Below, piece by piece: positions 1 to 7,242 of a stretch of DNA of 9,507 bases. Positions within the stretch are counted from its first letter, which is position 1; every line of letters starts with the position of its first letter. A model generated the notes under the pieces. It saw only the letters and a program-made list of their open reading frames with translations, did not search any database and was not told the origin of the DNA. Source of the stretch: JAATGI01 sp050729815 (GTDB lineage: Bacteria; Pseudomonadota; Alphaproteobacteria; ATCC43930; CGMCC-115725); assembly GCA_050729815.1 (NCBI GenBank), contig JBOHLV010000238.1, positions 1 to 9,507 on the forward strand, written 5' to 3'. The translations under genes and the position numbers were made by a program.

Positions 1-201
1 CTTCAAGGCATCGGCCCAGGGCTGCAGCAGACCAAACGGGCCGACCACGTTCGGCCCCTTGCGGCGCTGCATCATCGCCAGCACCTTGCGCTCAACATAG
101 GTGAGATAGGCCATCGTCACCGAGATGATGATGATGACCAGCAGAATCTCGCCGATGGTGATGAGGGTCGATCCGACCGGGCCGGACCAGAAATCAGTCA
201 T
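1..201 (-). CDS. nuoH: NADH-quinone oxidoreductase subunit H (NuoH), N-terminal part
   Basis: Only the first 67 codons are present; the gene runs off the left edge. NuoH is the membrane subunit of complex I that forms much of the quinone entry chamber and links the peripheral arm to the proton-pumping arm. The visible part begins MTDFWSGPVG. It then has one hydrophobic helix at about residues 13-36, including a run of four isoleucines, followed by the family signature YVERKVLAMMQRRKGPNVVG at about 36-55. The ATG lies inside the end of nuoG, giving an 8-nt overlap (ATGACTGA), so translation is probably coupled. The ribosome site is weak: a GGAAG lies about 11 nt upstream. The identity is secure; the rest of the protein cannot be judged. 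Confidence 0.95.
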   Translation of the reverse strand, partial: MTDFWSGPVGSTLITIGEILLVIIIISVTMAYLTYVERKVLAMMQRRKGPNVVGPFGLLQPWADALK

Positions 202-2260
202 GGGTGCCGGTCTTCCGGATATTGTTCTTATCAAGGATCGCGGCGGCGCAGTCCGCCATGGTCGGCGAGGCGCGGCTCACGGCATCGGTGCGAAAGAAAT
301 CGGCAATCGGATAACGGAACGGCGCGCGGTCGACCGCGCCTTCACGTCCGAACGCGCCCCACGGCGCCGGCACGATTTCGTCGATCTGGGCGAAATGCGG
401 ATTGGCGGCGATGAGGCCGGCGCGCATCTGGCGCAGGTTGTCGTAGGGCAAGGTGTGGCCGAGCGCGGCCGAGAGCGCGCGGATGATCGCCCAATCCTCG
501 CGCGCATCGCCGGGCGGGAAGGTGGCGCGACGGCCGAGCTGCACGCGCCCTTCGGTATTGACGTAGGTCGCGTCTTTTTCGGTATAGGCGGCGCCGGGCA
601 GGATGACATCGGCGCGGCGGGCGCCGGCATCGCCGTGATGACCCTGATAGATGACGAAGGCCTGGCCGAGCCGGCCCGTGTCGACCTCGTCGGCGCCGAG
701 GAGATAGACCACATCGATAACGCCCGCCTCGCAACCGGCGAGAATCTGCGCGGTGTCGCGCCCGCCCGCGCCCGGCACGAAGCCGAGATCGAGCGCGCCG
801 ACCCGCGCCGCCGCTAGGTGGAGGACATTGAAGCCGTTCCAGCCCTCGCGCACCATGCCGGAGCCTTCCGCCAAGGAATGAGCGAGCGCGAGGATGGCGT
901 CGCCGTCCGGCCGCCGCAGCGCCCCCTGCCCCAGGATCAGCATCGGATGCTTCGCACCCTTCAGCGTGGCGGCGAAAAAAAGCTTTCCGGCGACGAGATC
1001 GCGCAGGGTCTCTGGCCCGGCGCCGAGCATCTCGACCGGGAAAGTGAGGTCGAGCGCCGGCCCGAGCGCCGCCACCTTGAAACCGCCCTGAAGCCAGCGC
1101 TTCCTGAGCCGCGCATTGATGATTGCGGCTTCGACCCGCGGATTGGTGCCGATGAGGAGGCAGGCATCGGCCTCCTCGATACCGGCAATGGTGGTGTTGA
1201 AGAGATAAGCGGCGCGCGTCGAGGCATCGAGCGCGGCGCCGGCCTGGCGGCAATCGAGATGGGGCGAGCCGAGCGACGCCATCAGCTCCTTCAAGGCCAG
1301 CATCGCTTCGCAATCGGCAAGGTCGCCGGCGAGCGCCGCGATCTTCGTCCCCGGCACCCCCTTCATGCGCGCGGCGATGGCAGCAAACGCCTCCTGCCAT
1401 TCGACCTCGACCAGCTTGCCATCGCGCCGGATATAAGGCCGGTCGAGGCGCCGGCGCGTCAGCCCGTCGACGGCAAAGCGGGTCTTATCGGAAATCCATT
1501 CCTCGTTGATGTCTTCGTGCAAGCGCGGGAGCACGCGCAGCACCTGCGCGCCACGCGCATCGACCCGGATATTGCTGCCAACCGCGTCGAGCACATCGAT
1601 CGATTCGGTCTTCCTAAGCTCCCATGGGCGGGCGATGAACTCGTAAGGCTTCGAGGTCAGCGCACCGACCGGGCAGAGATCGATGATATTGGCGGACAGC
1701 TCGGAGCCGAGCGCCATTTCGACGAAGGTGGTGATCTCGGAATCCTCGCCGCGGTTCACCATTCCGAGTTCGGCGACGCCGGCGACATCGGTGAGGAACC
1801 GGACGCAGCGCGTGCAATGAATACAGCGCGTCATCGCGGTCGCGACCAGTGGGCCGAAATCCTTCTCCTTGACCGCCCGCTTCGGCTCGCGATAGCGGCT
1901 GCGATCGAAACCATAGGCCATCGCCTGGTCCTGAAGATCGCATTCGCCGCCCTGATCGCAGATCGGGCAATCGAGCGGATGGTTGATCAAGAGAAATTCC
2001 ATGACGCCGTGGCGCGCCTTGCGCGCCCGCTCGGAATGGACATGGATCACCATCCCTTCCGCGACCGGCTGGGCGCAGGACGCGATCGGCTTCGGCGACT
2101 TTTCCTGCTCGACGAGGCACATGCGGCAATTGCCAGCGATCGCGAGCCGCTGATGAAAGCAGAAATGCGCAATCTCGATGCCGACCGATTGCGCCGCTTG
2201 GAGCACCGTCGAATTCGCCGGAACTTCGACCTCGATGCCGTCGATGGTGAGCTTGGTCAT
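194..2260 (-). CDS. nuoG: NADH-quinone oxidoreductase subunit G (NuoG), 688 aa
   Basis: This is the large iron-sulfur subunit of the NADH module; it carries electrons from NuoE/NuoF towards NuoB/NuoI. The N-terminal ferredoxin-like domain has 2Fe-2S ligands C34, C45, C48 and C62. Next come H94, C98, C101 and C107 (cluster N5), then C146, C149, C152 and C196 (cluster N4, with the last Cys in CPVGAL). A molybdopterin-oxidoreductase-like domain fills the rest. No cysteine cluster is seen at about residues 215-265, so the extra N7 cluster of some bacteria appears absent, as in mitochondria. The chosen ATG starts MTKLTIDGIEVEVPANSTVL, the usual family start, 4 nt after the nuoF stop with GGAG 7 nt upstream. 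A longer reading from 2368 would run back into nuoF and adds only arginine-rich sequence. The length is typical. Confidence 0.97.
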   Translation of the reverse strand: MTKLTIDGIEVEVPANSTVLQAAQSVGIEIAHFCFHQRLAIAGNCRMCLVEQEKSPKPIASCAQPVAEGMVIHVHSERARKARHGVMEFLLINHPLDCPICDQGGECDLQDQAMAYGFDRSRYREPKRAVKEKDFGPLVATAMTRCIHCTRCVRFLTDVAGVAELGMVNRGEDSEITTFVEMALGSELSANIIDLCPVGALTSKPYEFIARPWELRKTESIDVLDAVGSNIRVDARGAQVLRVLPRLHEDINEEWISDKTRFAVDGLTRRRLDRPYIRRDGKLVEVEWQEAFAAIAARMKGVPGTKIAALAGDLADCEAMLALKELMASLGSPHLDCRQAGAALDASTRAAYLFNTTIAGIEEADACLLIGTNPRVEAAIINARLRKRWLQGGFKVAALGPALDLTFPVEMLGAGPETLRDLVAGKLFFAATLKGAKHPMLILGQGALRRPDGDAILALAHSLAEGSGMVREGWNGFNVLHLAAARVGALDLGFVPGAGGRDTAQILAGCEAGVIDVVYLLGADEVDTGRLGQAFVIYQGHHGDAGARRADVILPGAAYTEKDATYVNTEGRVQLGRRATFPPGDAREDWAIIRALSAALGHTLPYDNLRQMRAGLIAANPHFAQIDEIVPAPWGAFGREGAVDRAPFRYPIADFFRTDAVSRASPTMADCAAAILDKNNIRKTGTHD

Positions 2261-2264
2261 CGCC

Positions 2265-3554
2265 CTACTCCGCCGCGAGCGGCGTGCGCGACGCCTTATA
2301 GTCGGCCATGCGCGCTTCGATCTCCGGCCGGAAATGGCGCAAAAACCCCTGCACGGGCCAGGCGGCACCCTCGCCGAAGGCGCAGATCGTATGCCCCTCG
2401 ATTTGCGTGGTGACGTCCTGAAGCATGTCGATTTCCGCGACCTCGGCCTCGCCCTTCACCATCCGCTCCATGACACGCCACATCCAGCCGGTGCCCTCGC
2501 GGCACGGCGTACACTGGCCGCAGCTCTCGTGGCGATAGAATTTGGCGATGCGCGCGAACGCCTTGATAATGTCGGTCGATTTGTCCATCACCACGATCGC
2601 GGCGGTGCCGAGACCCGACTTAACGTCCTTGAGTGCGTCAAAATCCATCAGGATGGTGTCGCAGATCGATTTCGACAGGACCGGCATCGACGAGCCGCCC
2701 GGAATCACTGCCTGAAGGTTGTCCCAGCCGCCGCGCACGCCGCCGGCATGGCGCTCGATCAGCTCGCGCAAGGGAATGCTCATCGCCTCTTCGACATTGC
2801 AGGGCTGGTTCACATGGCCCGAGATGCAGAACACCTTGGTGCCTTCGTTCTTCGGCCGGCCGATGCCGGCGAACCAAGACGCGCCGCGCCGCAAGATGGT
2901 CGGCACCACGGCCAGCGTCTCGACATTGTTGACGGTTGAGGGACAGCCATAAAGCCCGACCCCGGCGGGAAATGGCGGCTTGAGGCGCGGCTTGCCGGGC
3001 TTACCCTCAAGGCTTTCGAGCAGGCCCATCTCCTCGCCGCAGATATAGGCGCCGGCGCCGCGATGGAGATAGAGATCGAACTCATGGCCCGAGCCGCAGG
3101 CATTCTTGCCGATGAGGCCGGCTTCATAGGCCTCCTCGATGGCGTGTTGGAGCCGCCTGCCCTCGTCATAGAATTCGCCGCGGATATAGATGTAGCCGGC
3201 GCGCGCCCCCATCGCGACCGCGGCGATAAGGCAGCCTTCGATCAGCTTATGCGGATCGTTGCGCAGGATGTCGCGGTCCTTGCAGGTGCCCGGCTCCGAT
3301 TCGTCGGCATTGACGACGAGGTAACACGGGCGGTCGCTTTCCTTAGGCATGAAGGACCATTTCAGCCCGGTCGGAAACCCTGCGCCGCCGCGGCCGCGCA
3401 GGCCCGAGGCCTTCACCTCGTTGACGAGCGCGTCGCGGCCCCGCGCGAGCAGCGCCTTGGTGCCGTCCCAATCGCCGCGGGCGCGGGCGCCTTTCAAGGT
3501 CCAGTCATACTGGCCGTAGAGGTTGGTGAAGATGCGGTCCTTGTCGGCAAGCAT
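2265..3554 (-). CDS. nuoF: NADH-quinone oxidoreductase subunit F (NuoF), 429 aa
   Basis: This subunit binds NADH and FMN, oxidises NADH and passes electrons to the N3 4Fe-4S cluster. The glycine-rich nucleotide/flavin segment GLRGRGGAGFPTG is at residues 51-63. A second conserved FMN/NADH segment follows at about 166-210, with GAGAYICGEE and STVNNVETLA as landmarks. The 4Fe-4S ligands are C345, C348 and C351 (SCGQCTPCREGTGW) plus C391 (HTICAFGEGAAWP). Length fits the family. The start ATG overlaps the nuoE stop by one base (TGATG) and has a strong AAGGAGG 7 nt upstream. It is followed after 4 nt by nuoG. Its order after nuoE and before nuoG is the standard nuo layout. Confidence 0.98.
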   Translation of the reverse strand: MLADKDRIFTNLYGQYDWTLKGARARGDWDGTKALLARGRDALVNEVKASGLRGRGGAGFPTGLKWSFMPKESDRPCYLVVNADESEPGTCKDRDILRNDPHKLIEGCLIAAVAMGARAGYIYIRGEFYDEGRRLQHAIEEAYEAGLIGKNACGSGHEFDLYLHRGAGAYICGEEMGLLESLEGKPGKPRLKPPFPAGVGLYGCPSTVNNVETLAVVPTILRRGASWFAGIGRPKNEGTKVFCISGHVNQPCNVEEAMSIPLRELIERHAGGVRGGWDNLQAVIPGGSSMPVLSKSICDTILMDFDALKDVKSGLGTAAIVVMDKSTDIIKAFARIAKFYRHESCGQCTPCREGTGWMWRVMERMVKGEAEVAEIDMLQDVTTQIEGHTICAFGEGAAWPVQGFLRHFRPEIEARMADYKASRTPLAAE

Positions 3555-4180
3555 CAGCTCGCCTCCTTCGGAAAAGAGAGGTCGGTAAGGGTGGTGGGGC
3601 CGCTCGCCGCCATTGAGCCGTGGCGGCCGGTGACGGAGCCGGCCTGCGGCTTCTCCCCCCGCGCCAGCGCATCGAGCAGCTTGGCGGTCGATTGGGCGTC
3701 AAGGTCCTCGTAATAATCATCGTTCACCTGAAGGATGGGCGCATTAACGCAGGCGCCGAGGCATTCGACCTCGATCAGGGTGAATTTGCCGTCCGCTGTG
3801 GTCTCGCCGAGGCCGATGCCCAGCTTTTCCGCGCAGGTGTTGACGACATCGTCCGAGCCACGAAGCCAGCACGGCGTCGTGGTGCAAGCCTGGAGCAAGT
3901 ATTTGCCGACCGGGCGCAGATGAAACATCGTATAGAAGGTCGCGCACTCATAGACGCGGATGCGCGGCATCTCCAGGATTTCGGCGACGTGGTCCATCGC
4001 CACGCGCGGTAGCCAATTGCCACTTTGCCCCTGGGCGAGGTAGAGCAGCGACAGCACCGCGCTCGCCTGTCGCCCCGGTGGATATTTGGCAATATAGGAC
4101 TTCGCCTTCGCCAGGTTCTCCGGCGTGAATTCGAAGCTTTCCGGCTGGACGAAGTCGTTGGTCGGCGCCGGGCCGCTCAT
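3554..4180 (-). CDS. nuoE: NADH-quinone oxidoreductase subunit E (NuoE), 208 aa
   Basis: This is the thioredoxin-like 2Fe-2S subunit (24 kDa homologue) that pairs with NuoF in the NADH dehydrogenase tip. An N-terminal helical part precedes the thioredoxin-like fold. The cluster N1a ligands are C99 and C104 (CTTTPC) and C140 and C144 (CLGAC). The protein is longer than the E. coli form because of a low-complexity tail after about residue 175, ending near GPTTLTDLSFPKEAS. From memory, tails of this kind are common in alphaproteobacterial NuoE. The ATG sits in an ATGA overlap with the nuoD stop, and a GGGGAAG lies 7 nt upstream. Confidence 0.97.
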   Translation of the reverse strand: MSGPAPTNDFVQPESFEFTPENLAKAKSYIAKYPPGRQASAVLSLLYLAQGQSGNWLPRVAMDHVAEILEMPRIRVYECATFYTMFHLRPVGKYLLQACTTTPCWLRGSDDVVNTCAEKLGIGLGETTADGKFTLIEVECLGACVNAPILQVNDDYYEDLDAQSTAKLLDALARGEKPQAGSVTGRHGSMAASGPTTLTDLSFPKEAS

Positions 4181-5370
4181 CGGTCGACTTCCCCGAATAC
4201 GATATCCATGGAGCCGATGGTCGCCACCATGTCGGCCAGCATGAGACCCTTCACCATGAAATCGGTCGCTTGCAGGAAGGCATAACTCGGCGCCCTGATC
4301 TTACAGCGATAGGGCCGGTTCGAGCCGTCCGACACGACATAGACACCGAACTCGCCCTTGGGTGCCTCGACCGCGGTATAGGTTTCGCCGGCGGGCACAT
4401 GATAACCCTCGGTATAGAGCTTGAAGAAATGAATCAGCGCCTCCATCGAGCGCTTCATCTCGGCACGCTTGGGCGGCGTCACTTTGTTGTTGTCCACGGA
4501 CACCGGGCCCGACGGCATCTTCTCGATCGCCTGGCGCATGATCTTGAGCGATTGCCGCATCTCCTCGATGCGGACGAGATAGCGGTCCCAGGAATCGCCA
4601 TGTTTGCCGATCGGGATGTCGAAATCCATCTCCGCATAGGCGTCATAGGGCTGCGCTTTCCGCAAATCCCATGGGATGCCGGAGGCACGCAGCATCGGCC
4701 CGGAGAGGCCCCAATCGAGCGCATCCTTGGCGTTGATAATTCCAATGTCGGCGGTGCGTTCCTTGAAGATCTGGTTCTCGCTCAAAAGCTGCTCGAGATC
4801 GTCGATCTTTTGCGGGAAGTGATCGGTAAAGGCGTAGATGTCCTCGGCGAGGCCGGCGGGCATGTCCTGATGGACGCCGCCGGGACGAAAATAGGCCGCG
4901 TGAAAACGTGCGCCGGAGACGCGCTCGTGAAACTCCAGCAGCTTCTCGCGCTCCTCGAAATACCAGAAAAACGGCGTGATCGCGCCGGTATCGAGCGCCA
5001 TCGCCTGCACGGCGAGGAGATGGTTCAGGATCCGGGTGATCTCGGCAAACAACACTCGAATATATTGCGCGCGCGGCGGCGCCTCGATGCCGAGCAGCGT
5101 CTCGACCGCGAGCGCGAAGGCATGCTCCTGGCACATTGGCGAGACGTAATCGAGCCGGTCGAAATAGGGCACCGCCTGAAGGTAGGTATTGTATTCGATC
5201 AGCTTCTCGGTGCCGCGATGCAAGAGGCCGATATGCGGATCGGCCCGCTCGATCACTTCGCCATCCATCTCGACGACGAGGCGCAGCACGCCATGTGCCG
5301 CCGGATGCTGCGGCCCGAAATTCATGGTGAAGGTCTTGATCTGGGTTTCGGATTCGTCGGCGACGGTCAT
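4177..5370 (-). CDS. nuoD: NADH-quinone oxidoreductase subunit D (NuoD), 397 aa
   Basis: This is the 49-kDa subunit homologue, related to the large subunit of NiFe hydrogenases. Together with NuoB it builds the quinone reduction site. The conserved N-terminal loop GPQHPAAHGVLRL is at residues 19-31. H26 and Y75 (in DRLDY) match the quinone-headgroup residues known as His38 and Tyr87 in Thermus Nqo4. The C-terminal motif RAPSYAFLQ and the final GEVDR are also typical. NuoD is separate from NuoC, unlike the fused NuoCD of enterobacteria. The start ATG overlaps the nuoC stop (ATGA) and has AGGAGG 7 nt upstream, the best ribosome site in the operon. Confidence 0.98.
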   Translation of the reverse strand: MTVADESETQIKTFTMNFGPQHPAAHGVLRLVVEMDGEVIERADPHIGLLHRGTEKLIEYNTYLQAVPYFDRLDYVSPMCQEHAFALAVETLLGIEAPPRAQYIRVLFAEITRILNHLLAVQAMALDTGAITPFFWYFEEREKLLEFHERVSGARFHAAYFRPGGVHQDMPAGLAEDIYAFTDHFPQKIDDLEQLLSENQIFKERTADIGIINAKDALDWGLSGPMLRASGIPWDLRKAQPYDAYAEMDFDIPIGKHGDSWDRYLVRIEEMRQSLKIMRQAIEKMPSGPVSVDNNKVTPPKRAEMKRSMEALIHFFKLYTEGYHVPAGETYTAVEAPKGEFGVYVVSDGSNRPYRCKIRAPSYAFLQATDFMVKGLMLADMVATIGSMDIVFGEVDR

Positions 5371-6005
5371 TTCTTGCCCTCCTCGGTCGCCGCGGTTCCC
5401 CCGCCGGGGAACGCCTTTTCGTCACCGGGCAGGATCTTGTTCATGCCCTCCCAGGGCGAGAGGAAATCGAAGCTGCGGAATTCCTGCTTGAGCTTGACCG
5501 GCTCATAAATGACGCGGCGTTGCTCCTCGTCATAACGCACCTCGACGTAGCCGGTGAGCGGAAAATCCTTGCGCAAGGGATGACCCTCGAAGCCGTAATC
5601 GGTGAGGATGCGGCGCAGATCGGGATGATCGGAAAAGAATACGCCGAAAAGATCATAGACCTCGCGCTCGTACCAGCCCGCGCTGCTATAGACGCCGGTG
5701 ACCGACGGCACCGGCGTCGCCTCGTCAGTCGATACCTTGACCCGGATTCGCCGGTTGTACTTGAGGCTCAAGAGTTGATAGACGATTTCAAACCGTTCCG
5801 CCCGGTCGGGATAATCGACCCCGGCGATGTCGATCAGCACCTCAAAACGCAAAGACGGGTCGTCACGCAGATCGGTCAGCACCTCGACCACCCGCTCGCG
5901 CTTCACCTCCAGCACGAGCTGGTCATGCTGAACCCCGCTCGCAATCACCAGATCCGGCGAGGCGGCGGCCAGCCTTTCGCCCAATTCCAACAGAGTCTCA
6001 GCCAT
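5367..6005 (-). CDS. nuoC: NADH-quinone oxidoreductase subunit C (NuoC), 212 aa
   Basis: This is the 30-kDa subunit homologue of the connecting module of complex I; it carries no cofactor and packs against NuoD. The family signature runs through residues 113-157, with landmarks EREVYDLFGVFF, HPDLRRILTDYGFEGHPLRK and DFPLTGYVEVRYD. A short tail rich in G, A, E and K follows residue 190. The start is uncertain by one codon: an ATG at 6005 follows a GTG at 6008, both in frame. I prefer the ATG, which gives a start MAETLLELGERL and leaves 9 nt after the nuoB stop. No good ribosome site is visible, only an AGG 2 nt before the ATG, so re-initiation after nuoB is likely. Confidence 0.96.
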   Translation of the reverse strand: MAETLLELGERLAAASPDLVIASGVQHDQLVLEVKRERVVEVLTDLRDDPSLRFEVLIDIAGVDYPDRAERFEIVYQLLSLKYNRRIRVKVSTDEATPVPSVTGVYSSAGWYEREVYDLFGVFFSDHPDLRRILTDYGFEGHPLRKDFPLTGYVEVRYDEEQRRVIYEPVKLKQEFRSFDFLSPWEGMNKILPGDEKAFPGGGTAATEEGKK

Positions 6006-6014
6006 CACCTGTCA

Positions 6015-6518
6015 TCAGCGCGCAAACACGCGCTCGCGTTTGATCTTTTTTTGCAGTTGCAGGATGCCGTAGAGCAGCGCCTCGGCCGTCGGTGGACAGC
6101 CCGGGACGTAGATATCGACGGGCACGACGCGATCGCAGCCACGCACCACCGAATAGGAATAGTGATAATAGCCGCCGCCATTGGCGCAGGAACCCATAGA
6201 GATGACCCAGCGCGGCTCCGCCATCTGGTCATAGACCTTGCGCAAGGCGGGCGCCATCTTGTTACAGAGCGTGCCGGCGACGATCATCAAATCCGACTGG
6301 CGCGGCGAGGCGCGCGGAAAGATGCCGAACCGGTCGAGATCATAGCGCGAGCCGATGGTGTGCATCATCTCGACCGCGCAACAGGCGAGCCCGAACGTCA
6401 TCGGCCACAGCGAGCCGGTACGCGCCCAGTTCACCACATCGTCAACCTTGGCGAGCAGAAATCCTTTGTCTTCCGCCTCGCCAAGGGCACGTTTCAAAAG
6501 AAGGTCTTGTTCCGCCAT
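6015..6518 (-). CDS. nuoB: NADH-quinone oxidoreductase subunit B (NuoB), 167 aa
   Basis: This subunit (PSST homologue) holds cluster N2, the last iron-sulfur cluster before quinone. The four ligands are visible: C46 and C47 (GLACCAVEMM), C111 (GSCANGGG) and C141 (VPGCPPTAEAL). The length suits the family. I chose the ATG at 6518 (MAEQDLLLKRAL). It overlaps the nuoA stop by one base (TGATG) and has GGAG about 8 nt upstream. A start at 6548 would add ten residues from inside nuoA, without a ribosome site. Confidence 0.97.
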   Translation of the reverse strand: MAEQDLLLKRALGEAEDKGFLLAKVDDVVNWARTGSLWPMTFGLACCAVEMMHTIGSRYDLDRFGIFPRASPRQSDLMIVAGTLCNKMAPALRKVYDQMAEPRWVISMGSCANGGGYYHYSYSVVRGCDRVVPVDIYVPGCPPTAEALLYGILQLQKKIKRERVFAR

Positions 6519-6883
6519 CAATCCCACTCCAATGCCCCCTTCTTCCATTCATAGATAAACCCGATGGTGAGAACGGCAAGGAACACGATCATGGAAAAGA
6601 ACCCGAACAAGCCGATGGCACCGAGCGATACCGCCCAGGGAAACAGAAACGCAACCTCTAGGTCGAAGATGATGAACAGGATGGCGACGAGGTAATAGCG
6701 CACATCGAAGCGGCTGCGCGCATTGGAGAACGGCTCGAACCCGCATTCATAGGGTGATAATTTCTCGGAATCGGGCTTTTGGCGCGCGAGCACGAAGGAG
6801 GCGACCACAATCGCCGTGGCGATTCCCCCGGCGATGACGAGGAAAATCAGAATCGGAACGTATCCGCGCAGAAATTCCGTCAA
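6518..6883 (-). CDS. nuoA: NADH-quinone oxidoreductase subunit A (NuoA), 121 aa, TTG start
   Basis: This is a small membrane subunit of complex I (ND3 homologue) near the quinone chamber. Three transmembrane segments can be seen at about residues 9-33, 62-84 and 89-111. The loop between the first two carries SPYECGFEPF with C47, the counterpart of the mitochondrial ND3 loop cysteine. It is followed by FDVRYYLVAILFIIFDLEVA with the conserved acidic residues D74 and E76. The frame has no ATG at the expected place. The start is a TTG at 6883 with GGAG 7 nt upstream, giving MTEFLRGYVPILIFLVIAGG, which matches the usual family start and length. It is the first protein gene of the operon and begins 23 nt after tRNA-Asp. 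Confidence 0.96.
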   Translation of the reverse strand: MTEFLRGYVPILIFLVIAGGIATAIVVASFVLARQKPDSEKLSPYECGFEPFSNARSRFDVRYYLVAILFIIFDLEVAFLFPWAVSLGAIGLFGFFSMIVFLAVLTIGFIYEWKKGALEWD

Positions 6884-6890
6884 TGCGCGA

Positions 6891-6894
6891 CTCC
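6891..6894 (-). promoter_or_regulatory. Ribosome binding site deciding the nuoA TTG start
   Basis: GGAG on the minus strand, 7 nt before the TTG at 6883. An ATG at 6894-6896 overlaps this site but is in another frame and has no ribosome site of its own, so it is not the nuoA start. Confidence 0.75.
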
Positions 6895-6906
6895 ATAGAA
6901 TAGAAA

Positions 6907-6983
<77 letters not shown>

Positions 6984-7018
6984 CGCAACTCTCGCCCCCG
7001 AAAACGAAGCGACGGCAT

Positions 7019-7047
7019 CTCGTAACCCGCGCCCAGGGTGGTGTCAA
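7019..7047 (-). promoter_or_regulatory. Candidate sigma-70 promoter for tRNA-Asp and the nuo operon
   Basis: On the minus strand a perfect -35 box TTGACA (7042-7047), preceded by GC, is followed by a 17-nt spacer and a weaker -10 box TACGAG (7019-7024). Transcription would start near 7012, about 29 nt before the tRNA. I see no other promoter between the tRNA and nuoA, so this one probably serves both. The -10 box matches consensus at only three positions, so the assignment rests mainly on the -35 box and placement. Confidence 0.6.
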
Positions 7048-7169
7048 GCATCGGACCCCGAACGGCTTTTCGCTCGTGCAGCATGATTGGCGAGTCGCGG
7101 TTTCCGTGGGAGTTTGCCCAAGCGTCCCGACCGCCCTCTTCGCATTGCAAAAGCACGCCAGCCGCGACG

Positions 7170-7223
7170 GTTGCAGCGACACCGGCGGCGTGGTCTTATG
7201 GCCGCAACCTTCACCGCTGCAAC
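7170..7223 (+). repeat. Nested inverted repeat ahead of the amidohydrolase gene
   Basis: The outer arms are GTTGCAGCG (7170-7178) and CGCTGCAAC (7215-7223), a perfect 9-bp match. Inside them GCGGC (7185-7189) pairs with GCCGC (7201-7205). The end of the outer repeat is 19 nt before the chosen start codon. It could be a leader RNA hairpin or a split operator. The rest of the gene-free stretch 6984-7242 shows only the leftward promoter and a very weak rightward promoter candidate (TTGCAG at 7171, TCTTAT at 7194, 17-nt spacer). Confidence 0.45.
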
Positions 7224-7242
7224 GATATCGCCAGGCGCCACC

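Noticed and set aside
122..136. A short GAT trinucleotide run near the left edge.
   Set aside because: It is explained by four isoleucine codons (ATC) in the first transmembrane helix of NuoH.
2261..2368. An N-terminal extension of nuoG starting at 2368.
   Set aside because: It lies within the end of nuoF in another frame, is arginine-rich, and the conserved NuoG start with a ribosome site is at 2260.
818..2413. A long plus-strand open frame (531 codons) opposite nuoG, and a similar one at 4270-5508 opposite nuoD.
   Set aside because: The minus-strand proteins have full sets of conserved residues. The plus-strand products resemble no family, are rich in Arg, Asp and His, and are what GC-rich genes produce on the opposite strand.
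6000..6016. A five-codon mini frame spanning the nuoB stop and nuoC start; a similar one overlaps the hupB GTG (8996-9013).
   Set aside because: Both are very short, lack a properly spaced ribosome site and can easily arise by chance; with only two cases there is no pattern to support a regulatory role.
7087..7242. An N-terminal extension of the amidohydrolase from 7087 or 7198.
   Set aside because: The added residues are low-complexity and arginine/alanine-rich with no family match, and the inverted repeat suggests this is leader sequence.
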